DNA from: Hyparrhenia diplandra
Lineage: Eukaryota; Streptophyta; Magnoliopsida; Poales; Poaceae
Length of the DNA stretch: 64,000 bases
Assembly: GCA_015847255.1 (NCBI GenBank)
Contig: JADLZK010001356.1
Coordinates: 106,494 to 170,493 of the forward strand
Reading direction: 5' to 3'
The stretch's first letter is position 1. Every line of letters begins with the position of its first letter. The notes beneath the pieces were generated by a model that searched no databases, had not been told where the DNA came from, and saw only the letters and a program-made list of their open reading frames with translations. The position numbers and the translations under genes are program-made. This document shows, one piece after another, positions 1 through 8,893 of the stretch.

Positions 1-2
1 CG

Positions 3-76
3 TTTTTTTAACTTACGTACAAAAAAAACAAGCTAGTATAATAATATTACAATATTTATATATGTAGTGCCGCTGG
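3..76 (-). repeat. short poly(A)-ended repeat, copy 1
   Basis: About 73 bases are repeated at 852-922 with a few differences. Both copies begin, read on the minus strand, with TCCAGCGGCACTACATATA and end in an A run. The A run is short here and about 22 bases long in the second copy. A shared 5' end plus an A-rich 3' end suggests short retroposed pieces, but no target duplication was found. Confidence 0.5.
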
Positions 77-145
77 AGTACATTTCTTCACCGACAATCA
101 ACAGCTTGCCAACTTCATCAATTCGGCGACGATCAAACCCACCGA

Positions 146-451
146 ATGGAGAGCAAAGCCCAGAACCCAGATGATCGAGTCTATGATGCATGCGTCGACT
201 CCACCATTCGCAGGGTATCTAGAGACAACAATATGATGGCGAGACTCATTAGCTAAACAGGCTTTTAGTTCGATACAATCAGGCGATGTTTCTTTTCACG
301 AGTGTCTCGTGCTAACCCGTCTCATGTTCAGGTGTGTCCTCTTCGGACACCTGCGTTATGTAACCATTAACTCTGTAATGGTTCTAAAGAAGCGCCCCCG
401 CCGCTAATCAATGAATTTGTGTTTCCTTGTCAAAAAAAAAAAAAAAAAAAA
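146..451 (+). mobile_element. retroposed transcript end with poly(A) tail
   Basis: A 36-codon reading frame (146-256, ending ARLIS then TAA) is followed by about 175 bases of UTR-like sequence and a pure run of 20 A at 432-451. Coding tail, 3' UTR and long A tract in that order look like the 3' end of a LINE or a processed cDNA copy. I do not recognise the protein piece and saw no clear flanking duplication, so the source is open. Confidence 0.45.
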
Positions 452-851
452 CGAGATGCATGTAATGATTTCATCAATCAACTTGGTTGTTTGTAGACAA
501 ATGTTTTCTCTCTCCTTCCCAAAATGAAAATTCTTGCTTCCTACCAAGTCAATCTAACTAAACTTTGATCAAACGTATATAAATTAATAATATGATTTAT
601 GATATCAAATAATTCAATAAGATTCACCATGCAATATATTTTTCTGAATGTAATATTTTCTAGAAACTAGTAAGTCAAACTCAATGAAGTCCGACTAAAA
701 TCTTACATAACTCAGAGTTGTATATCTTTCTTTTTGGAAGGTAGTTACTGAGTTATAGCACTGACTGCGGTGCTATATAGGAGTAGACATGAGATGCATA
801 CCTCCAATACAACCAAAACCGAAGCAATGGAGCTCTCTTTTTTTTTTTTTT

Positions 852-922
852 TTTTTTAACTTACGTATAAAAAAACACAAGCTAGTATAACAATATTACA
901 ATATATATGTAGTGCCGCTGGA
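852..922 (-). repeat. short poly(A)-ended repeat, copy 2
   Basis: Second copy of the 3-76 repeat. Its minus-strand 3' end runs into about 22 A (T run at 836-857 on the plus strand). It lies just past the probable 3' end of the RING-H2 gene, so it could alternatively be part of that gene's 3' UTR. Confidence 0.5.
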
Positions 923-1447
923 AATACAGTCGAGAACAAGAGACACTCACTTTAGCCTACTAGTAGAAAACAAGGAAGCATGATCCATTCCGTACCGCCG
1001 CCTATGACTAGTCGCCGTCCGGCGAGAAAACGAAGGCTCCACCCATCCGGATGCCGTCGTTTTCTGATCGGACGGCCCAGACATGCCTGTGCCCCACCCA
1101 CCTGCCCTACACGCCCATACCGCACCGCACCGCCCTTGGTCAAAACACCAAACCAACGGCGACGACGACGAGAGGAGATTTTCAATTCAAAAGGTGACGA
1201 GAAGGAACCGAGACGAATTCAGCCAAGCCAACAGTGGGAGTGACATGTGGGGCCCTCGTGGCCAGAGCTGAGCTGCTCTGGCTGTGGCTGCAGGAAGCGA
1301 CACCACACGCGGTCTGGGCCGTCCTCCCGCCATTAAAACCTCGGCAGGGCCGGCCTCGCATTTATCGCGCCATTACTGCCCGCCCCCGTCTCCACGCAGG
1401 CGCCAGGCCCACCACCATCCCCCGCCGAGATCCATCCATCCATCCGG

Positions 1448-2944
1448 TCACCGGCCGAGCCGGTCCGGCGAGAGCAGCGCCTCAGGGTCACCACACCGGA
1501 GCCGGCTGGACGCGCGGCTACTCCGTCTCGCCGCGGCCTGCAGGATCGACGGCGGCTCCGACGCCAGCGACATGAAGAACCCGCTCCCACCACCGCCGCC
1601 ACCACCACTCCGGAACCGTCGGGAGAACGGGGACGGCTTGCACCCCGCACCACCGCGGTACGACCGGAAGGAGAAGACGCGTGCGGCCGCGGATCCACCC
1701 GCGCCACCGCCGCCGCCTGTGACACCACCGCCGAACGGGGACGGCCAGCGCTTGCTCCAGAACCCGCGGCCACGGGACGTCCCGCCGTCGGTGGCCGCGC
1801 CACCGCCTGCGGCGAAAGCGGACACGCGGTACCGCCACGGAGGCGATGCTGTCGTCGACGCGGCTTCCATCATGGCCAGACTCCGCTCGAAGCCGAACGA
1901 GTAGGAGCGTTTGAGTAGGAAGTCCCTCGCGCCGCCGCCGAGCTGGTCCGGGCTTGCCGGCGCGATCTCCGCCTGAAGCTGGTGCTCGCCCGCCCCCGCG
2001 GCCGTCGGATGAGAAGCTGAAGCAGCAGCAGCGGCAGGCGGCACCGGGTGGAAGAAGAGGAGGTCATCGAGACTCGGCCTCACCCGTCTTGCCGTGGCGC
2101 GGTGGAGCGGCGAGGGTACGGGCGGCGGGAGCGCGACAGCGGCACGACAGAGCGGGCACGACGCGTGCGCGCGGAGCCAGACGTCGATACAGTCTGCGTG
2201 AAACGCGTGCGCGCACAGCGGGAGCGCGCGGAGCTCGTCGCCGTCGGCGAACTCCAGCAGACACACCGCGCACTCCCTCGACGCGCCGGACCCCCTCGCG
2301 GAGGACGACGCCGACGCCGAACCGACGGTCAGGTGGTACTGCGCCGACGGGAGCGACTTGATGGCGGCGTCGTCGAGGCCGAGGCCGTAGTACGGCGAGA
2401 AGGTGTGGTAGTAGTTGTCGTAGGTGGTGAAGGACGCGAACGAGTCGTTACCACCACCACCGGTCGAGGAGGAAGGGGAGGACGGGATCATCAGGAGACG
2501 GAGGCGGCGGCGACGACGCCACCGCCGCTTCGCCGCACGGAACACGCGGCTTATCAGACGCGCGTAGAGTACCACTAGTAGCGCCGCGCCTACCACCGCT
2601 AGCATCGCGATGAGTGGCGGGCTCAGGCTCGATCCGCCGCCGCCGCCGCCGCCACGCTTGCCGCCCGCGAACGCGCTCACCGGTGACGGCTCTGGCGCTG
2701 GACTTGGACCTGACCTGAGACTGCAGCGACGGGAACGCCGGGTAGGGAGAAGGTGGCGAGGTGACGGTGTCGGCGGTGGTAGAAGGCGAGACGGCAGCGG
2801 AGGGAGCAGGCGCGGGGGTAGCAGGGGACGGCCGTCGCCGCCGCCGCATGGCGTCCTTGTGCTCTGGCTGGGCGGATCGGTCAGTGCGCAGGAGGAGGCG
2901 GACTTGGAGGCGTAGGAGCAGGAGAGCACATGGCGCGGCGGCAA
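1448..2944 (-). CDS. ATL-type RING-H2 finger E3 ubiquitin ligase
   Basis: Single open frame of 498 codons without introns, as usual for ATL genes. A hydrophobic segment at about residues 109-131 (LIAMLAVVGAALLVVLYA) is a membrane anchor. It is followed by a basic stretch, a GLD-type motif (YGLGLDDAAIKSLP, about 186-199) and a canonical RING-H2 at about 225-266 with spacing C-x2-C-x15-C-x-H-x2-H-x2-C-x10-C-x2-C, including LPLCAHAFH and CIDVWL. Such proteins sit in membranes and pass ubiquitin from an E2 to a substrate, often in stress or sugar responses. The C-terminal half is Gly/Pro/Ser-rich and not conserved. The true start is uncertain. The frame opens at 2944, but an ATG at 2849 in another frame begins a more protein-like N-terminus (MRRRRRPSPATP, then YPAFPSLQSQ), which would need an indel near 2730 to join the RING frame. 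Family call sure; exact member not. Confidence 0.88.
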   Translation of the reverse strand: MPPRHVLSCSYASKSASSCALTDPPSQSTRTPCGGGDGRPLLPPRLLPPLPSRLLPPPTPSPRHLLPTRRSRRCSLRSGPSPAPEPSPVSAFAGGKRGGGGGGGSSLSPPLIAMLAVVGAALLVVLYARLISRVFRAAKRRWRRRRRLRLLMIPSSPSSSTGGGGNDSFASFTTYDNYYHTFSPYYGLGLDDAAIKSLPSAQYHLTVGSASASSSARGSGASRECAVCLLEFADGDELRALPLCAHAFHADCIDVWLRAHASCPLCRAAVALPPPVPSPLHRATARRVRPSLDDLLFFHPVPPAAAAASASHPTAAGAGEHQLQAEIAPASPDQLGGGARDFLLKRSYSFGFERSLAMMEAASTTASPPWRYRVSAFAAGGGAATDGGTSRGRGFWSKRWPSPFGGGVTGGGGGAGGSAAARVFSFRSYRGGAGCKPSPFSRRFRSGGGGGGGSGFFMSLASEPPSILQAAARRSSRASSRLRCGDPEALLSPDRLGR

Positions 2945-3229
2945 TTGCTGCTGGTGCTAGTGGAAGTGAGGCAGCAGCAGTAGTGGCGGGGCATGATGCG
3001 TGGACGTGGTGGAGTGCGATGCGGTGCGCTGCACCGGGGCTTTGGGAGCGGCCACGCACCGGCAGCGGCACCACTCGCTAGCCTCGCAGGTACAGCGGGT
3101 TGGTGAGCTGATTTATTATGGAATGCCGATTTCATTTACTCTTCCAATCCACCGGAGCAGCAGCATTGGATTTGGATCTCACAGCGTTTTCACTAAGAAA
3201 TTTTTCCAATGGAAAAGGAGATTCTATTA

Positions 3230-3519
3230 GGGCCTTTGTTTAGATTGCTAAAAAATTCTAACCAAAACTTCCAAGTTTTTCACTCTCTTCCATCACATCA
3301 CACTAAATACATCAAAAGATATATGTTCGAGTATGAAATGTAGGTAAAAAAAGTAACTAATCACATATTTCTGTTGTACGTCGTGAGATCTAATTTTTGA
3401 GCCTAGTTAGTCCATAATTAGACAATATTTACCACACATAAACTTAAATGTGCTACAATGTGTGCTATAGGAGTTGGAATAATTACTTTTGCTAGTTTTT
3501 AGCAATCTAAACAATGCCC
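3230..3519. mobile_element. GGCCTTGTTTAG-type MITE
   Basis: Ends are GGGCCTTTGTTTAG and CTAAACAATGCCC, inverted to each other. The body carries the family core: a GTAGGTAAAAAAAGTAACTAAT block and GAGCCTAGTTAGTCCATAATTAGACAATATTTACC. This very abundant family of panicoid grasses is known to me from its sequence. About 290 bases. Confidence 0.75.
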
Positions 3520-4410
3520 TATCCAACCTATCCTTGGGCATGTTAATGTAAACAGGTTAAAACATATTTGAGTCAATGAAAGAACATCGTCCGATAAAAA
3601 CGTCATGAGGTACAACGCATCTTGTAGATTTAGCAACTCCATCCCCTTGATGCATCTGTACCGATGAAAGAACATAATAACCAGTTAGTTGTTGCAACTT
3701 AAACCCTTGCTGCACTTGGATCGAGGAAAGAACATCACTCGTTGAATCGCCATCGAGTATAACAAATGCTGCGAAATTAGCAACTCTTTTTTAATAAGGG
3801 AACAAAGTTACAGCCTCTACCATTCGAGAATGGTACACAGCCGGAGTAACACAAAACAAAAAAATATCATTAGGCAATTACAACGTACACAGCTGAGTAA
3901 CACAAAACAAAAAATATCATTAGGCAATTACAACGCCATAAGGCACGCACAACCAAGTGGAAAGAAACTGAGTTGGACCTGGACATAGTGAGGCTGAAAC
4001 AACGAAAAGACAACTAAATACTAACATGGTTTGTGAATTTCCAACCAAACTTCGCGAAAAACTTGCATGATCAATGTCTCCCATCTTTCGCATCCTTCAT
4101 TGAAGAGCGAGCGATCCTCTTCTTTATGTAGCATGGACCACTAACGGATCCAAAGACGCGCCCCGCGAAATTAGCGACTCTAACCATTGCATCCAAACGT
4201 CTAGTTTACTCCACTTCTATAGACAATGAGATCGATGACCCTGAAACTGAAAATGTCGAGATGAGCCTGAGCTCTCCCCAGTGGCGTATAACTGAAACTG
4301 AAAACAACTTTATAATCGGATAGAATTCTAGTACATCTATATTTGACCTTGATGCTTGCAATTCTAGCCATATAACAAGGGCTGTTGAGCTGGGCCAGGA
4401 TTAGAGAGTA
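3520..4410. other. intergenic stretch with a 50-bp tandem duplication
   Basis: No gene seen. At about 3835-3934 a block of roughly 50 bases (ACACAGC..GAGTAACACAAAAC..ATCATTAGGCAATTACAACG) occurs twice in tandem. The preceding AGGGAACAAAGTTACAGCCTCTACC is a sequence style common in grass repeats, but I cannot name the element. Confidence 0.4.
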
Positions 4411-4959
4411 GTGCTTCGTTTAGATGGCAAAATATTTGCCAAAAGCTAATCGTTCTAACTCATGTAGCACTACTGTAGCACTTTCGTTTGTACTCCCTCG
4501 GGATGGTATTAGAAGTCGTTTAGAACAGCGACACGGTCTCCAAAACACAACTTTAACCTCTTATTATTATTATAAAAATATTTATGGAAATGTGATATAT
4601 GTATACTTTTATCAAAGTGTTTTTAAAGACAAATCTACCCATAGAATTTTTACATTTACAAACTCAACAATTTAAAAGTTATTGATGATTTATATTCCCG
4701 ATGTTTGACCCAAACCTTGTCCAAAACGACTTCTAATATCATCCCAGAGGGAGTATTTGATAAACATTGTCCAATAATGGACTAACTAGGGTCAAAAGAT
4801 TCGTCTCTTGATTTACAACAAAACTGTGTAATTAGTTATTTTTTAACCTACATTTACTGCTCGAATATATGTCTTTTGGTGTATTTAATGTGATGTGATA
4901 GAGAGAGAGTCTAAAATTTTGGAAATTTTTGGCAAAATTTTAGCCATCTAAACAAGGCC
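4411..4959. mobile_element. GGCCTTGTTTAG-type MITE, split by a Stowaway MITE
   Basis: Reverse-oriented member of the same family as 3230-3519. It starts CTTCGTTTAGATGGC and ends GCCATCTAAACAAGGCC, with the core (AATTAGTTATTTTTTAACCTACATTTACTGCTCG) near 4831-4865. The Stowaway at 4493-4753 has landed inside it. Confidence 0.7.
4493..4753. mobile_element. Stowaway MITE (Tc1/mariner type)
   Basis: Inverted ends CTCCCTCGGGATGGTATTAG and CTAATATCATCCCAGAGGGAG are flanked by TA on both sides (4491-4492 and 4754-4755), the Stowaway target duplication. 261 bases. A diverged second copy lies at 41531-41787. It is inserted in the older MITE at 4411-4959. Confidence 0.8.
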
Positions 4960-6740
4960 GTATGGTGAAGAATGTGTCTCTGTCTCAAGAACCAAGACAG
5001 CTGTGACTGTTTTCATGCGCAAATCAAATGGTTCAGCGAAAAGTATTATCATTACCATTAACGTGGCTATGTGTGTGTTCATTCATGCAAAGTAGGAAGT
5101 GCGAATTTCCACATCATTCATTCATGTGGATTGAAAACATTCTCAGTTTCATCTGCATCTATCTATCACTTTAGCAGGTCAGTCACTCCATGTTCGACGC
5201 ATGCCGTGATCTGGCTCAACCGGAATCGATCCGCACCACCATTATGCTGTAGCTGTGCCACTACACACATGACTAATCTATCAGAGCTTGGAGTGAACCC
5301 TGCAGAACACATTCTCCTCAACCTTGGTCCATTGAAAAAGAGGGTCTCTCATTCAGTCATTCTCAGGTTCTTTGGCCATTGAGTCGTCTTGCTTTTGGCT
5401 TTGGGAAAGAACTGAGAATCAGGATAAAGCGGCGATATCAATCAATAAGTACCCTAGGTAGCTATAGCTAGCTATGAGCCTCTTCTGCTTTCCAATGTTC
5501 CCCTCCTCTCCATAATTTCGGTCTCAGTGCATTATTACCGCATAGCATAGCATTGCTCTTTTTTTCTTCACTTTTTGACATACAGAAAGATGGGGCAAAA
5601 ATATTCGAGTCCACAGAACCAATTCCTTGCTTAATCTTGGTCGATGAGCACCATGAACAGTCTGATAAGAAGTTTTAACACGACAGTTTAGAGTATCCAG
5701 GGGAAGATCAGATGCTCCGGGTTTCCAGCTTTCCATCAGAAATGGCCAAAGCAGAGCTGACTAGAAAACTTTTGACATAAGGTGGTTTCTATCAGTTTAT
5801 TTCTCCGACTGAATGTTCAGAACTCTATTCGGTTGCTGCACTTGAACACTGAACTGTAGTTTTCTTTTAACTTAAACACTGAACTGTAGTAACAACTAGT
5901 AGTTAATGTAAAGAAAATGTTGCAGAATTTTTGGGTAAAATGTGTGACACACACATATTGACATCGACATGAAAAAACCAAGTATATATAGATTTCATGG
6001 TTTCAACTGAAGAATGTCGCCAAGAATTCCAACATGTTGATGATATCCCAATAATTGTTTCAGATGTTTTCCCCCATACATACATTCCTCGCTAAATTCC
6101 TGTCATCCCGCGCAAGCGATTCTCGCTGCACTGAAATTAATCCCCGATCACTACAGGATTTTGTGCAGTCTTTTGGTGTTGGGAACATTCTAATTCCAAT
6201 CTTATGCAGTGTGGAATTTGTGCGGTCTTATCTTCTCAGCCTCCATCATCAAGGCAACATCACCACCGTGCACCAGGAGATTGCTGAAATCCAGGACCGG
6301 ATGTTACCAGCTGGGTTGGTTAGGAGAAGAACCTGAACAATCTGACATTAGAGGACGAGATGGAAGAACAGATGCCTGCACCAACACACCAAAGCTTGAG
6401 ATGCCCTGTGACCTAACCATATGTGTCGTCAAGCAGCATGCCCCTTTTCGTCAGACTAGTCATCATGTATGAACTTGCCAAGCACTGTTCAGATTTGTTT
6501 TTGTGTGACAACAAACAACTGAACAAGTAACACCGACAACTTTCATTGAAAAAAAAATTATATACACTAGGGAAGTTTTACAGAACAAGTTGCGATTTCT
6601 AAAGGGAAAATTTTCAAGTCCATGATCACTTTTAAACGAACATATTGACGATGCATGATCATATATATGATTTGATGCTCCCAATCCAAGAAATCTAATA
6701 ATCACAAACATCCAAAATTCATGACACGTACAAGAATATA
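4960..6740. other. intergenic, nothing recognised
   Basis: AT-leaning unique-looking sequence between the MITE and the DC1 gene promoter. Open frames here (for example 5071-5382 and 6055-6336) show no domain, codon bias or splice context that I can support. Two small direct repeats of AACACTGAACTGTAGT occur at about 5845-5890. Confidence 0.4.
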
Positions 6741-6834
6741 TTCCACGCCATTCCTATTCCTCGACACCCTTCTTGTCCAAGCCTAGAACCAAACCACCCA
6801 ATCCAACTGCCATTCCATTGCTTTGCTTCTTCCC

Positions 6835-6840
6835 TATAAA
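6835..6840 (+). promoter_or_regulatory. TATA box of the DC1 gene
   Basis: TATAAA in CCCTATAAACC, 120 bases before the ATG at 6960. It would place the transcription start near 6865 and give a roughly 95-base leader, typical for a grass gene. Confidence 0.55.
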
Positions 6841-6959
6841 CCTTTGCCTCCTGCTTCTCTCTAAACACTCTGCTCCAACAGCAGTGCAACAGCCAGGGGC
6901 AGTAGCCAGCTGTAGCATCAGCACGGTGCCAGCCAGCATCTGCCGGCTGGCCGGCGGCG

Positions 6960-7771
6960 ATGAGGTACGGCGAGGTGTCGCACTTCAGCCACCCACAGCA
7001 CCGTCTACGTCTGGAGCACTCAGAGACGCCATTCCGGTGCGACGGGTGCCGCGAGGTGGGGATCGGTGCGCGGTTCCGGTGCCCATACCCAGGCTGCGAC
7101 CACGACCTCCACCGGCAGTGCGCGCTTCCGTCGTCCCCGCCGCCGCCGCCGCTGCGCCACCCGTTCTACCCGAGCTGCGCGTTCGTGTTCCTGGCGCGCG
7201 CTCCGGGGGACACGGGACACGGTACTGCAACGCGTGCGGCCGCGACGTTGCCGGCTACGTCTACCACTGCCGCGCCTGCGGGTTCGACCTGCACCCGTGC
7301 TGCGCCGCGCTGCCGCACGCGCTGGACGCCGGCGGAGGCGTCAGGCTGTACCTGTACCCGGACTCAAGGGCCGCCGGCGTGCCGCCGTGCCACCGGTGCG
7401 GACACCGTGGGCGGAGCTGGAGCTACCGGAGCCAGTGCAGGTGTTACAGTCTTCATGTGGCGTGCGTCATGGACATGCTCGTCGAGAGCTGGCATGGCGT
7501 CGGGCGACACAAGGGAACGAACGTGTATGACGGCGGGATGGTCGTGCCTGGGAGCGGCGGGTACAGGGTGCCGGCGATCAGGGGCGCGGCGAAGAGCAGC
7601 CATGCCAGAGGAGGAGGAGGAGGGTACTCGTACTGGGGCAGGAAGAAGAAGGGCAAGGTGAAGCGATGCTGCGAGATCGCCGGGTTCGCCGCGCAGGTGG
7701 TCATCTCCGCCGTGCTCGGCGATCCTACCGCGCTCATCGCCGGCGTCATTGGCTCGCTCATCGCAGGGTGA
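6960..7771 (+). CDS. DC1 (C1-like) zinc-finger protein, frame broken once
   Basis: Intronless gene. From ATG 6960 the protein starts MRYGEVSHFSHPQHRLRL, followed by a first DC1 motif (FRCDGC, FRCPYPGCDHDLHRQC). Two more Cys/His modules, YCNACGRDVAGYVYHCRACG with DLHPCC and CHRCG with CRCYSLHVAC, are in another frame and lead to the stop at 7771. The tail is Gly-rich, basic and then hydrophobic (AQVVISAVLGDPTALIAGVIGSLIAG, shown only as its region 7693-7768), as in a grass family of such proteins. The break lies at the G run 7205-7209: one more G joins APG to GHGTRYCNACG perfectly. DC1 proteins bind zinc and possibly diacylglycerol or partner proteins in stress signalling, but most have no proven role. 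About 270 residues if rejoined. Confidence 0.8.
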
Positions 7772-8240
7772 CACACGGAGGCTGAGACGTGTCGATCTCT
7801 TGGATCATGAAAAATTGTACTCCGTGCGCCGCCGCCGTCGCTGTGCGCGCGTGATGCACGGCCACGTAGGTAGACACTTCGTGGCGAATTTACTGTGGAC
7901 AGTAAAATCAGCAATGATATGCTGTTGTTATAAAAAGAATTCATCAAGCTTTCTTGAGTATTTCCGTAACACACTTTGATTCGCTCTTTCACACAGCTGA
8001 CATTTTCATTAATTTTTTTAAAAATACTGGAAATAAACACTAATAGTATATATTTATTTATGCACAAATAGATTACCCACGCCATGGACAGACATCGATG
8101 CTGAAAACAAAATAATTTTATAGTCAAAATATTTAATTAAGACAAACAAATAGTCAAAATAAAATATTCAATTTTTTGAGCAGAAATAAAATATTTAATG
8201 AATTGTAATTCTATAAAATATAAATAATTTTAATTTTTTG
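7772..8240. other. 3' flank of DC1 gene, AT-rich spacer
   Basis: Contains the probable 3' UTR of the DC1 gene and a strongly AT-rich spacer (8000-8235). No gene or repeat family recognised. Confidence 0.4.
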
Positions 8241-8251
8241 TTTCCTAATCA

Positions 8252-8275
8252 CACGGGCCAATTGGGCCCAATTGC
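8252..8275 (+). promoter_or_regulatory. GGGCC/TGGGCC-type promoter elements
   Basis: CGGGCCAATTGGGCCCAATTG lies just before the GC-rich leader of the SNAP43 gene. TGGGCC (site II-like) motifs are typical of plant housekeeping and growth genes. A leader exon is plausible up to the GTAAGT donor at 8616, joining at the CAG before 8882. Confidence 0.45.
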
Positions 8276-8893
8276 AAAAGCCGAGGACAAGAAAATTTCG
8301 TCTTCTCCGCTCGCCGCGAAACGGAGACGGCCCGCCGCCGCCTTCCGGCCTTACGCCGGCGCGCACGAGGAGAGGACGGTGCCGCGGGGCAAGACACGCC
8401 CGCCGCCCTTGCTGCACCGCTTGGATTTTGGTTTCGTGCCCCAATTTGGAGCGGCGGACGACCTGCCGTCGCGCTCTCCGGCCAGGCGCCAGGTCGGCGT
8501 CGCTGAAACATCCAGTCAGGGGACGGCCTTGAGGAGACGCCGGTCCGCCACCGCTCAACAGTTGCGTCCTGGCCTGACTCCTCCCGTCCTCCGTCCACTC
8601 ATCCAGGCTCGTAGCGTAAGTTCCATCAGCGCCGCCCCTCCTGCCCTTCCTTTGAGATGCTCCGGCAATTGGTCCCTTGGCTCAAACAGACAAACACTGA
8701 ACTGAACATCTATTGCCGTGTTAAGTTAAGCCAACAAGGGATTTTTGCAGAGTGTTGTCACCGTTGTCTTCTTAGCTTTATTTATTTACAACTAAATTGC
8801 GCGTTGTTGGCTGTTGCCGATTTCTTGTTTTTATATCTCCAATCAACTGAGATGTTGTTTTTCTTATGTATACAGTTTCAGGTTTGGCCATGG

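Noticed and set aside
1284..2578. Long plus-strand open frames opposite the RING-H2 gene
   Set aside because: They are Arg/Pro/Gly-rich shadows of the GC-rich minus-strand gene with no domain.
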